Assembly (NCBI RefSeq): GCF_027625935.1
Contig: NZ_CP115300.1
Location: 4,960,001-5,024,000, forward strand
Direction: 5' to 3'
Source of the DNA: Streptomyces camelliae
GTDB taxonomy: Bacteria; Actinomycetota; Actinomycetes; Streptomycetales; Streptomycetaceae
Length of the DNA stretch: 64,000 nt
Within the stretch, counting starts at the first letter, position 1. Every line of letters starts with the position of its first letter. A model generated the notes under the pieces. The model worked only from the letters and a program-made list of their open reading frames with translations. It was not told where the DNA came from and did not search any database. Shown in pieces: positions 46,688-54,408 of the stretch. The position numbers and the translations under genes were made by a program.

Positions 46688-46726
46688 ATGCCCCTGACCT
46701 GCGCCGGAAACGCAGGTCAGGGGCAT
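46688..46726. terminator. Bidirectional hairpin terminator
   Basis: A perfect 16-bp stem (left ATGCCCCTGACCTGCG, right 46711-46726) with a 7-nt loop between convergent genes. Confidence 0.95.
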
Positions 46727-46737
46727 GATCGAAAAGG

Positions 46738-47499
46738 TTACTTCTTCTTGCCCTGGTTCTTGACCGCCTCGATCGCCGCCGCGGCCGCCTCGGGGTCGAG
46801 GTACGTGCCGCCGGGGGTGACCGGCTTGAAGTTCTCGTCCAGCTCGTAGGAGAGCGGGATGCCCGTCGGGATGTTCAGGCCCGCGATGTCGGCGTCGGAG
46901 ATGCCGTCCAGGTGCTTGACCAGGGCGCGCAGGCTGTTGCCGTGGGCGGCGACGAGGACCGTGCGGCCGGCCAGGAGGTCGGGGACGATGCCGTCGTACC
47001 AGTAGGGGAGCATCCGGACGACGACGTCCTTCAGGCACTCCGTGGCCGGGCGCAGCTCCGGCGGGATGGAGGCGTAGCGCGGGTCGTGCGCCTGGGAGAA
47101 CTCGGAGTCGTCCGCGAGCGGCGGGGGCGGGGTGTCGTACGAGCGGCGCCAGAGCATGAACTGCTCTTCGCCGAACTCGGCCAGCGTCGCCGCCTTGTCC
47201 TTGCCCTGCAGGGCGCCGTAGTGGCGCTCGTTCAGGCGCCAGCTGCGGTGGACCGGGATCCAGTGGCGGTCGGCGGCCTCCAGGGCCAGCTGCGCGGTGC
47301 GGATCGCGCGCTTCTGGAGGGACGTGTGGACCACGTCGGGGAGAAGGTCGGCGTCCTTCAGGAGCTCGCCACCGCGGACTGCCTCCTTCTCGCCCTTCTC
47401 GTTGAGGTTGACGTCCACCCAGCCGGTGAACAGGTTCTTCGCGTTCCACTCGCTCTCGCCGTGGCGGAGGAGGATCAGCTTGTACGGTGCGTCGGCCAT
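46738..47499 (-). CDS. gpmA: 2,3-bisphosphoglycerate-dependent phosphoglycerate mutase
   Basis: A 253-residue glycolytic enzyme. The phosphohistidine motif [10 protein letters not shown], the second active-site segment ERHYGALQG and the second His in [13 protein letters not shown] are present, at the family length. It interconverts 3- and 2-phosphoglycerate in the cytoplasm. Monocistronic, with a clear terminator downstream. Confidence 0.96.
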   Translation of the reverse strand: MADAPYKLILLRHGESEWNAKNLFTGWVDVNLNEKGEKEAVRGGELLKDADLLPDVVHTSLQKRAIRTAQLALEAADRHWIPVHRSWRLNERHYGALQGKDKAATLAEFGEEQFMLWRRSYDTPPPPLADDSEFSQAHDPRYASIPPELRPATECLKDVVVRMLPYWYDGIVPDLLAGRTVLVAAHGNSLRALVKHLDGISDADIAGLNIPTGIPLSYELDENFKPVTPGGTYLDPEAAAAAIEAVKNQGKKK

Positions 47500-47678
47500 G
47501 GGAAAGAGCGTAATCCACCCGTTCGGGGCGCCGCCCGGGTCGGCCGATGGGTGGACAGTTGACGGCATCTGTTAATCCAGTGGCCGGCGGCATCCCCCTG
47601 TTTGTAAGTTGTGCCTACCGCTTGAGCCGCTTACAACGCCCCACGCCGAGGCGTCGTACACCCATGGGGGGATCCGCC

Positions 47679-48932
47679 ATGTCCGCCGCCCGTCTCCGAC
47701 GTGCCGCCCGGGAGACCGTCTCCGGGCTCCCCCGTGAGTTCTGGTGGCTGTGGACCAGCACCCTGGTCAACCGGCTCGGCGCCTTCGTGGCCACCTTCAT
47801 GGCCCTCTACCTCACCCTCGACCGCGGCTACTCCGCCTCGTACGCCGGTCTCGTCGCCTCGCTGCACGGGCTCGGCGGGGTCGTCTCCTCGCTGGGCGGC
47901 GGGGTGATGGCCGACCGGCTGGGCAGGCGGCCGACCCTGCTGATCGCGCAGTCCGCGACGGCCGCCTCGGTCGCGCTGCTCGGCTTCATGACCGACCCGG
48001 CCGCCATCGCCGCCGTCGCCTTCCTCGTGGGCATGGCCTCCAACGCCTCGCGCCCGGCCGTGCAGGCGATGATGGCCGACATCGTCCGTCCCGAGGACCG
48101 CCTCCGCGCCTTCTCCCTGAACTACTGGGCCATCAACCTCGGGTTCGCCGTCTCCTCCATGGCCGCCGGGTTCATCGCCGAGTTCAGCTATCTCGCCGGG
48201 TTCCTGATCGAGGCCGGGATGACGGCCGGCTGCGCGCTCGTCGTCTTCCTGAAGGTGCCCGAGTCCCGCCCCGCGCTCACGGCCAAGCAGGCGGAGGACG
48301 AGGTCAGCCTCAAGGCCGTGCTGCGCGACGGGCGCTACATGGCCGTCGTCGGCCTGTCCTTCCTGGTCGCCCTGATCTTCCAGCAGGGGTCCGTCGGACT
48401 GCCGGTGGCCATGGGGGAGGCCGGGTTCTCGCCCGCCGACTACGGCCTCGCCATCGCGGTCAACGGCATCCTGATCGTCGCCCTGCAGATCCCGGTCACC
48501 CGGTTCATCGAGCACCGCGACCCGCGCACCCTGCTGATCGTCTCCTCGGTGCTCGCCGGCTACGGCTTCGGTCTCACGGCCTTCGCGGGCTCGGTCGGCG
48601 TCTTCATGGTCACCGTGTGCGTCTGGACCCTCGCCGAGATCGTCAACGCGCCCACCCAGACCGGCCTCGTCGTCCGCCTGTCCCCGGTGCACGGCCGCGG
48701 CCGCTACCAGGGCGTCTACACCCTGTCCTGGTCGGTCGCCGCCCTGGTCGCCCCGCTGATGTCCGGCGCGGTCATCGACCGGTGGGGTGCGCAGTGGCTG
48801 TGGGGGATGTGCGCGGTGGTGGGGACGGTCGCCGGGCTGGGGTACGGGGTGCTCATGCGGAGGCTGCCGACCGAGCGGCCGGCGGCCGAGCGGAGCGGCG
48901 CGCGTGCCGCCGGATCGGCGTCGACCATTTAA
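47679..48932 (+). CDS. MFS transporter
   Basis: A 417-residue protein with about 12 membrane helices. The MFS loop 2-3 motif ADRLGRRPTLL and proline/glycine-rich helices indicate a drug-exporter-like (DHA1) member. ATG 47679 has GGGGGGATC upstream. It is followed by a tandem repeat that begins inside the stop codon. The substrate is unknown. Confidence 0.9.
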   Translation: MSAARLRRAARETVSGLPREFWWLWTSTLVNRLGAFVATFMALYLTLDRGYSASYAGLVASLHGLGGVVSSLGGGVMADRLGRRPTLLIAQSATAASVALLGFMTDPAAIAAVAFLVGMASNASRPAVQAMMADIVRPEDRLRAFSLNYWAINLGFAVSSMAAGFIAEFSYLAGFLIEAGMTAGCALVVFLKVPESRPALTAKQAEDEVSLKAVLRDGRYMAVVGLSFLVALIFQQGSVGLPVAMGEAGFSPADYGLAIAVNGILIVALQIPVTRFIEHRDPRTLLIVSSVLAGYGFGLTAFAGSVGVFMVTVCVWTLAEIVNAPTQTGLVVRLSPVHGRGRYQGVYTLSWSVAALVAPLMSGAVIDRWGAQWLWGMCAVVGTVAGLGYGVLMRRLPTERPAAERSGARAAGSASTI

Positions 48933-48980
48933 TTCCAGTGGCCGACCATCTCATTAATTCCAGTGGCCGACCATCTCATT
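48931..48980. repeat. 25-bp tandem duplication after the MFS stop codon
   Basis: Unit AATTCCAGTGGCCGACCATC + TCATT, two perfect copies (48931-48955, 48956-48980), and a third copy begins (CCAGT). The last bases of the gene itself (TCGACCATTTAATTCCAGTG) look like a diverged copy, so the duplication spans the stop. Confidence 0.93.
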
Positions 48981-49122
48981 CCAGTATTCACGGAATGTAA
49001 TTGCACGCATATTCATAAGTCTTCGCCGCTGCGTCAACAGGCACTCGAAAACTCCCCTTTCGAGCCACCTGGATCCCTCGAACGCCCCAAACCCCGCTTC
49101 CGGGAGCCGTCGTTAGCTCACC

Positions 49123-49293
49123 GTGACGCGATTGGACTGGTGCACTGCCGAAGATAATCCGACGACGCTCCACTGGGGTGATGAGGTGGACCGCACGTCG
49201 TGCTCGGACCTGCTTGTCGATTTTCTGAAGAGACTCAGCGCAATGGAAAATGAATACTGGCGGGCCATGGCGGATCTGTACGGGGCGTCCTGA
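49123..49293 (+). CDS. 56-residue acidic protein, unknown
   Basis: A short frame beginning GTG 49123 (an in-frame TAG is only 6 bp upstream) and ending 22 bp before the DUF2637 gene. The product starts MTRLDWCTAEDNPTTLHWGD and ends with LKRLSAMENEYWRAMADLYG. It is acidic and contains two Cys, three Trp and an amphipathic C-terminal helix. It is probably co-transcribed with the next gene. I do not recognise the family. Confidence 0.65.
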   Translation: MTRLDWCTAEDNPTTLHWGDEVDRTSCSDLLVDFLKRLSAMENEYWRAMADLYGAS

Positions 49294-49315
49294 GGCTGGG
49301 CCCGGAGGTTTATCG

Positions 49316-50026
49316 ATGGACAGGATTCATCACGACACAGGCTGCTACGACGCGGGCCGCTACGACGCGGGCCGTTACGACGACGCGGGCCGCTACGACT
49401 CCGGTCTCTACGACGACGCCTGGAGCGTGCCGGACGCGGGCATGGCGCCGAACGACTGGGACCCGGTCGAGGAACTGGCCCAGATGCTGGCCGCGCCGAC
49501 CGTCGCCATCCCCGTTCCCGACCCGCCGACCGTGCCGGCCCCGCGCCGGAGCAGCCGGCGGCGGGTCCGCCAGGAATCCCATCTGCTCGACGGCGGCCGT
49601 CGTATCACCCACATCACGCTGCTGATCGTGGCGGTCTCGCTGTGTGCGGTGTGCATGCTGGCATGGTCCGTCTGCTATTCGTACGGCCAATTGTGCGTGA
49701 TCGCCTCGTCGGTGCTGCCGGCGAGTCTCGCGAAATGCTGGCCGCTGACGGTGTACGGGCCCTGGTTCGTGGCGGCGCTCTCCGTCCTGCGGGCCACCGC
49801 ACAACGCCGGGGTGCGCGGCGATCCTGGGGCGTGGTGCTGGCGGCCTCCGCGATGGCCGTGGCGCTGTGCGTCAGTCACTCGTCGCACGCGCTGCTCTCG
49901 TTAGTGATCTTCGGAATTCCGCCGGTCACCGCTCTGGTGTGTTTCTGGGAACTGGTCGGCCAGATCTCGACCAGGAGCCGGGCCCGGCACGCCACATATA
50001 CCGATCCGCCGAATTCCCTGCCGTGA
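49316..50026 (+). CDS. DUF2637 membrane protein
   Basis: A 236-residue protein. The N-terminal 30 residues are a YDAGRYDAGRYDD-type Asp/Tyr repeat. After a Pro-rich spacer come membrane helices from about residue 95 (ITLLIVAVSLCAVCMLAWSV and three more), as in DUF2637 proteins, which include Spd/Tra-associated proteins of actinomycete mobile elements. GGAGG lies 9 bp before ATG 49316. It may be a relic of an integrated element. Confidence 0.82.
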   Translation: MDRIHHDTGCYDAGRYDAGRYDDAGRYDSGLYDDAWSVPDAGMAPNDWDPVEELAQMLAAPTVAIPVPDPPTVPAPRRSSRRRVRQESHLLDGGRRITHITLLIVAVSLCAVCMLAWSVCYSYGQLCVIASSVLPASLAKCWPLTVYGPWFVAALSVLRATAQRRGARRSWGVVLAASAMAVALCVSHSSHALLSLVIFGIPPVTALVCFWELVGQISTRSRARHATYTDPPNSLP

Positions 50027-50028
50027 CG

Positions 50029-50074
50029 ACCGAGCCCCCTGTCCGGCGGTTCTCCGCGGGACAGGGGGCTCGGT
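50029..50074. terminator. Bidirectional hairpin terminator
   Basis: A perfect 16-bp stem (left ACCGAGCCCCCTGTCC at 50029-50044, right 50059-50074), 14-nt loop, between the DUF2637 and the peptide genes. Confidence 0.95.
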
Positions 50075-50096
50075 GCGGTCAGGCCGGCAGCGCGCC

Positions 50097-50306
50097 TCAG
50101 AGGGAGACGCTGACGCTGGCGTGGCCGTACTGGCCGAGGAGGCCGAGGGCCTCGCCCTTGACGCCGTCGAGCTGGGACAGCACCTCGGTGCTGCTGAGGG
50201 TCGTGGTGCCGAGGGTGGCGTTCGCCTCGGGGCTCAGGCCGCCGGAGACGTTGTCGAGCTCGGCGTCGGAGATCTCGACGGTCTGAACCTGGTGAGCGGA
50301 GTTCAT
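50097..50306 (-). CDS. Peptide with double-glycine leader (RiPP/bacteriocin-like precursor)
   Basis: A 69-residue peptide. The leader half contains QTVEISDAELDNVSGG, the E-L-D-x-V-S-G-G pattern typical of leaders cut by C39 peptidases after the double glycine. The core (LSPEANATLGTTTLSSTEVL then QLDGVKGEALGLLGQYGHAS) has many Ser/Thr, no Cys, and ends in VSVSL. Without cysteine it cannot be a lanthipeptide; an unmodified bacteriocin, linear dehydrated peptide or signalling peptide is possible. No modification or export genes are nearby. Confidence 0.65.
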   Translation of the reverse strand: MNSAHQVQTVEISDAELDNVSGGLSPEANATLGTTTLSSTEVLSQLDGVKGEALGLLGQYGHASVSVSL

Positions 50307-50697
50307 GGGGAAACTGCCCTTCGCATGGATGGTCCACAAGGGGGAGCGGCCCGGCTGGGGACAGACGACGGGCCGCGGCCGCAGGTACGCGCCAGCCTTT
50401 TCAGGTCACCTTGGCGCGATCCCGGCGGCCCGAGCGATCAAACCACGGAGCGCGCCGGGCATCCAGTCAACCGCCGCTCCCACCTGCCCAGTTGGCAGCC
50501 CTGTTCGACATATCGGTGCACGCGTGGTCACGCGTTGAGGGCAGTTTCTCCACACATCCTTGCCACACAGGCGGGTCACAGCTCTTGTTGTGGCCATGCC
50601 GATCGGGACAACTCCGTACGAACGGAACCCGGAAGCCCACAGTTGCGTGCGCACTGTGCAGATTCGGTTCACGGACCCGACGGCGCACACGACAAAG
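50307..50697. other. Intergenic stretch without a recognised gene
   Basis: About 390 bp upstream of the double-glycine peptide gene. Lower GC bias and no strong reading frame on either strand; it presumably holds the promoter of the peptide gene and the 3' flank of the Cys-rich peptide gene. I see no tRNA. Confidence 0.6.
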
Positions 50698-50726
50698 GGC
50701 CGGTGTGAAACGAGTTCACACCGGCC
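50698..50726. terminator. Hairpin after the Cys-rich peptide gene
   Basis: Perfect 12-bp stem GGCCGGTGTGAA-N5-TTCACACCGGCC, 22 bp beyond the stop of the minus-strand peptide gene. Confidence 0.9.
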
Positions 50727-50747
50727 CCGGGTGTCGCGGGTGTTTCG

Positions 50748-50903
50748 TCAGCCGCACTGGCAGGGGTTGCCCTGCTGGCACCCGCAGCCGCAGCCCGAGC
50801 CGCAGCCGCACGCGCCGAACAGCGGAAGGCTCCTGGTCTCGGCGGGCTGGTCGCTCTGGCGCTCCTGGGTGGGGTCGGGCGTGGTGCTGGGGGATTCGGC
50901 CAT
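50748..50903 (-). CDS. 51-residue Cys/Gly-rich peptide
   Basis: A short gene with a perfect AGGAGGG site 5 bp before ATG 50903 and its own terminator. The first 30 residues are hydrophilic (MAESPSTTPDPTQERQSDQP). The last 20 contain seven cysteines: ACGCGSGCGCGCQQGNPCQC then G. The regular C-G-C spacing suggests a metal-binding peptide (metallothionein-like) or an azole/thiazole-type peptide precursor. No modifying enzymes are adjacent, which favours metal binding. Upstream is phoU on the same strand. Confidence 0.75.
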   Translation of the reverse strand: MAESPSTTPDPTQERQSDQPAETRSLPLFGACGCGSGCGCGCQQGNPCQCG

Positions 50904-51019
50904 GGGTCCCTCCTGGATGCTGGGGCAGCGGTGCCCTCGCCCATTTCATGCCCGCTCCCCAGGGCGCATCAACGGCGCATGGAGGCGCCCACGCCCCCCA
51001 CGGCCCGGCCCCGGCGGGG

Positions 51020-51709
51020 TTACGCGCCCTCGACGCCCGTCACCGGCTGGATGTCCGGCTGGAGCTCGTCCGCGTGCTCGCCCGTGACCAGATAGACGAC
51101 GCGCTTGGCGACCGCGACCGCGTGGTCGGCGTACCGCTCGTAGTAGCGGCCGAGGAGCGTGACGTCCACCGCCGTCTCGATGCCGTGCTTCCAGCGCTCG
51201 TCGATCAGGTGCTGGAAGAGCGTGCGGTGCAGCAGGTCCATCTCGTCGTCGTCCTGCTCCAGCTGGAGCGCGAGATCGACGTCCTTCGTGATGATCACCT
51301 CGGCCGCCTTCGCCATCAGGCGCTGCGCGAGCTGGCCCATCTCCAGGATCGTGGCGTGCAGGTCGTTCGGGACCGCGCGCTCGGGGAAGCGCAGCCGGGC
51401 CAGCTTCGCCACGTGCTGGGCCAGGTCGCCGGAGCGCTCCAGGTCGGCGGACATGCGCAGGCTGGTGACGACGATGCGGAGGTCGGTCGCCACCGGCTGC
51501 TGCCGCGCCAGCAGGGCTATGGCCCGCGCCTCCAGGTCGTGCTGGAGCTCGTCGACCTTCTGGTCCGCCTCGATGACACTCTCGGCCAGCTTCAGGTCGG
51601 CGTCCAGGATGGCGGTCGTGGCGCGCCCGATCGCCGACCCGACCAGCCGGGCCATCTCCACCAGACCGTCGCCGATCGAGTCAAGTTCCTCGTGGTACGC
51701 GTCCCGCAT
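51020..51709 (-). CDS. phoU: PhoU, phosphate signalling modulator
   Basis: A 229-residue all-helical protein with two PhoU repeats, each holding metal-cluster acidic residues (LIEADQKVDELQHDLE, ERSGDLAQHV). PhoU links the Pst transporter to PhoR and represses the regulon in high phosphate. It is divergent from phoR-phoP with PHO boxes between, the conserved streptomycete arrangement. Confidence 0.96.
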   Translation of the reverse strand: MRDAYHEELDSIGDGLVEMARLVGSAIGRATTAILDADLKLAESVIEADQKVDELQHDLEARAIALLARQQPVATDLRIVVTSLRMSADLERSGDLAQHVAKLARLRFPERAVPNDLHATILEMGQLAQRLMAKAAEVIITKDVDLALQLEQDDDEMDLLHRTLFQHLIDERWKHGIETAVDVTLLGRYYERYADHAVAVAKRVVYLVTGEHADELQPDIQPVTGVEGA

Positions 51710-51783
51710 CAGGGTTCCCTCTCATAGGTGTGCTTGGTCCCCACGCTCCCACGTTCTGCCCCACACGCGTCCGTTTCTGCCAC

Positions 51784-51816
51784 CCCAAATGAACCAATAC
51801 TGGCTCCAAGGTGAAC
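51784..51816 (-). promoter_or_regulatory. PHO box upstream of phoU/phoRP
   Basis: Read on the minus strand: GTTCACCTTGG, AGCCAGTATTG, GTTCATTTGGG, three 11-bp direct repeat units; the outer two match the GTTCACC consensus of PhoP sites. Position between the divergent genes implies autoregulation. Confidence 0.85.
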
Positions 51817-51889
51817 TCTGGGCGACGAGTGTTCGAGGACGCACGATGACGGCTGTGGTCATGTCGTACCCCCTGCTTAACCTGGATGC

Positions 51890-53149
51890 ATGGACGTGAA
51901 CGCGGCGGTCGCCGCAGCGGCAGCGATCGCCGGGGTGCTCACCGGCGTCATCGCCATGCTGGCGTTCCGCTGGAGCGAACGCGACCAGAAGCGACCGACC
52001 AGGACTTCCTTGCACACCGATCCCGTACTCCCGCCCGGCGTGGACACCGTGCTGTCCGTGCTCCGCTCCTCGGCCGTCGTCCTCGACGAGGCCGACGCCG
52101 TGGTCAAGGCCAGCTCCGCCGCCTACGCCCTCGGGCTGGTCCGCGGCGGCAAGCTCTCCGTCGAGCCCATGCTCCAGATGGCGCGGGACACCCGGAGAGA
52201 CGGCGAGATACGCCAGGTCGAGCTGGATCTGCCCCGCCGCGGCACCGGACGCGGCGAGGCCCTCGCCGTCTCCGCGCGCGTGGCCCCGCTCGGCTCCCGT
52301 CTGGTCCTGCTGCTGGTCGAGGACCTGACCGAGGCCCGCCGGATCGAGGCGGTACGACGCGACTTCGTGGCGAACGTCAGCCATGAGCTGAAGACGCCCG
52401 TCGGCGCGCTGTCCCTCCTCTCCGAGGCGGTCATGGACGCCTCCGACGACCCCGAGGCCGTGCAGCGCTTCGCGGGCCGCATGCAGATCGAGGCGACCCG
52501 GCTGACCAACCTGGTCCAGGAGCTCATCGACCTCTCCCGCGTGCAGAACGACGATCCGCTGGAGGACGCCGAGCCCGTCCGCGTGGACGAGCTGGTCGCC
52601 GAGGCCATGGACCGCTGCCGCCACCAGGCCGGTACGAAGCAGATCATCATGTCCGCCGGGGGCACGGCCGACCTGCACGTCTGGGGGAACCGCGGCCAGC
52701 TGGCCGCCGCCCTCGGCAACCTCGTCGAGAACGCCGTGAACTACTCCCCGGCCCGCACCCGCGTCGGCATAGCCGCCCGCCGGGTCAACGCACCCGGCGG
52801 GGACATGATCGAGCTGGCCGTCACGGACCAGGGCATCGGCATCTCCGACAAGGACAAGGAGCGCATCTTCGAGCGCTTCTACCGCGTCGACCCGGCCCGC
52901 TCCCGGGCCACCGGAGGCACCGGTCTGGGTCTCGCGATCGTCAAGCACGTGGTCGCCTCGCACGGCGGGGAGGTCACGGTCTGGAGCGCCGAAGGCCAGG
53001 GCTCCACGTTCACCCTCAGGCTGCCGGAGGCGGGCGCGGCCCGCGACCGCGCATCGCAGCACCCCGACCCCGACCTCGATGACGAGGCCGGCGGCTCCAC
53101 CGCGTCATCCCCGTACGAACCGCTTCCCGCCCCGGAGGTCCTTCCGTGA
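51890..53149 (+). CDS. phoR: PhoR, phosphate sensor kinase
   Basis: A 419-residue kinase with one N-terminal membrane anchor (about 4-24), a PAS-like region, H-box FVANVSHELKTPVGA, N-box LGNLVENAVNYSP, G1 DQGIGIS and G2 GTGLGLAIVKH. It resembles SenX3/PhoR of actinomycetes. The stop overlaps the phoP start by 4 bp. Confidence 0.96.
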   Translation: MDVNAAVAAAAAIAGVLTGVIAMLAFRWSERDQKRPTRTSLHTDPVLPPGVDTVLSVLRSSAVVLDEADAVVKASSAAYALGLVRGGKLSVEPMLQMARDTRRDGEIRQVELDLPRRGTGRGEALAVSARVAPLGSRLVLLLVEDLTEARRIEAVRRDFVANVSHELKTPVGALSLLSEAVMDASDDPEAVQRFAGRMQIEATRLTNLVQELIDLSRVQNDDPLEDAEPVRVDELVAEAMDRCRHQAGTKQIIMSAGGTADLHVWGNRGQLAAALGNLVENAVNYSPARTRVGIAARRVNAPGGDMIELAVTDQGIGISDKDKERIFERFYRVDPARSRATGGTGLGLAIVKHVVASHGGEVTVWSAEGQGSTFTLRLPEAGAARDRASQHPDPDLDDEAGGSTASSPYEPLPAPEVLP

Positions 53150-53826
53150 CCCGAGTGCTCGTCGTCGAGGACGAGGAGTCCTTCTCCGACGCCCTGTCGT
53201 ACATGCTCCGCAAGGAGGGCTTCGAGGTCGCCGTCGCGGCCACCGGGCCCGACGGACTCGACGAGTTCGAGCGCAACGGCGCCGACCTCGTCCTCCTCGA
53301 CCTGATGCTGCCGGGTCTGCCCGGTACGGAGGTGTGCCGACAGCTGCGCGGCCGCTCCAACGTCCCCGTGATCATGGTGACCGCGAAGGACAGCGAGATC
53401 GACAAGGTCGTGGGCCTCGAAATAGGAGCCGACGACTACGTCACCAAGCCCTTCTCCTCCCGCGAGCTGGTCGCCCGCATCCGCGCGGTGCTCCGCCGCC
53501 GCGGCGAGCCGGAGGAGGTCACCCCGGCCGCGCTGGAGGCGGGCCCGGTCCGCATGGACGTCGACCGCCACGTGGTGACGGTGGCCGGCTCCAAGGTCGA
53601 CCTCCCGCTCAAGGAGTTCGACCTCCTGGAGATGCTGCTGCGCAACGCGGGCCGCGTCCTGACCCGCATGCAGCTGATCGACCGCGTCTGGGGCGCCGAC
53701 TACGTGGGCGACACCAAGACCCTCGACGTCCACGTCAAGCGCCTCCGCGCCAAGATCGAACCGGACCCGGGCGCGCCGCGGTATCTGGTGACGGTCCGGG
53801 GCCTGGGCTACAAGTTCGAGCCGTAG
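53146..53826 (+). CDS. phoP: PhoP, phosphate response regulator
   Basis: A 226-residue OmpR-family regulator with phosphoacceptor Asp52 (LLDLMLPG), Lys in VTKPFSSREL and a C-terminal winged helix ending in RYLVTVRGLGYKFEP. It activates phosphate scavenging and affects antibiotic production. GTG 53146 overlaps phoR. The last 22 codons are the start of a tandem array that continues past the stop codon. Confidence 0.97.
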   Translation: MTRVLVVEDEESFSDALSYMLRKEGFEVAVAATGPDGLDEFERNGADLVLLDLMLPGLPGTEVCRQLRGRSNVPVIMVTAKDSEIDKVVGLEIGADDYVTKPFSSRELVARIRAVLRRRGEPEEVTPAALEAGPVRMDVDRHVVTVAGSKVDLPLKEFDLLEMLLRNAGRVLTRMQLIDRVWGADYVGDTKTLDVHVKRLRAKIEPDPGAPRYLVTVRGLGYKFEP

Positions 53827-54312
53827 ACCGGGCTCGCCTCGGTTGCCGGACGGAGTCCGGCTCAGCACTTCGAAGCCTGCGGAGCAGTGCGAGGGGTGCG
53901 TCGAGGATGGTGCTCGAACCGGACCCGGGCGCGCCGCGGTACCTGGTGACGGTCCGGGGCCTGGGCTACAAGTTCGAGCCGTAGACCGGGCTCGCCTCGG
54001 TTGCCGGACGGAGTCCGGCTCAGCACTTCGAAGCCTGCGGAGCAGTGCGAGGGGTGCGTCGAGGATGGTGCTCGAACCGGACCCGGGCGCGCCGCGGTAT
54101 CTGGTGACGGTCCGGGGCCTGGGCTACAAGTTCGAGCCGTAGACCGGGCTCGCCTCGGTTGCCGGACGGAGTCCGGCTCAGCACTTCGAAGCCTGCGGAG
54201 CAGTGCGAGGGGTGCGTCGAGGATGGTGCTCGAACCGGACCCGGGCGCGCCGCGGTACCTGGTGACGGTCCGGGGCCTGGGCTACAAGTTCGAGCCCTAA
54301 ACCGGGCTCCGA
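53756..54312 (+). repeat. Tandem array of the phoP 3' end, 158-bp unit
   Basis: The last ~66 bp of phoP plus 92 bp of downstream DNA are repeated: the string CCGGACCCGG begins at 53761, 53919, 54077 and 54235. Each extra copy restores an ATG (e.g. 53908) and encodes MVLEPDPGAPRYLVTVRGLG-YKFEP with stop. One site alternates T, C, T, C over the four copies (TATCTG/TACCTG), so the array arose by doubling a dimer. The last copy ends CCCTAA and loses homology at about 54312. Confidence 0.97.
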
Positions 54313-54364
54313 GTCCGAGCCGTAAGGCGTACGGCGGTCGTACGACTCGCGGCACCCACGACGA

Positions 54365-54394
54365 AGGGCGGCGCCCCCGCAGGGGTGCCGCCCT
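54365..54394. terminator. Hairpin between the phoP array and the lipoprotein gene
   Basis: AGGGCGGCGCCCC-cgca-GGGGTGCCGCCCT, 13-bp stem with one G-T pair, between convergent genes. Confidence 0.88.
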
Positions 54395-54408
54395 CGTGTG
54401 TACGTCGG

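Noticed and set aside
50307..50697. tRNA or other structured RNA gene
   Set aside because: No T-loop (GGTTCGAAT-like) or cloverleaf pairing was found in this or the other gene-free stretches.
53843..54300. Three 99-codon open frames after phoP
   Set aside because: They are products of the 158-bp repeat reading through spacer DNA; only the short ATG-initiated wing peptides could have meaning.
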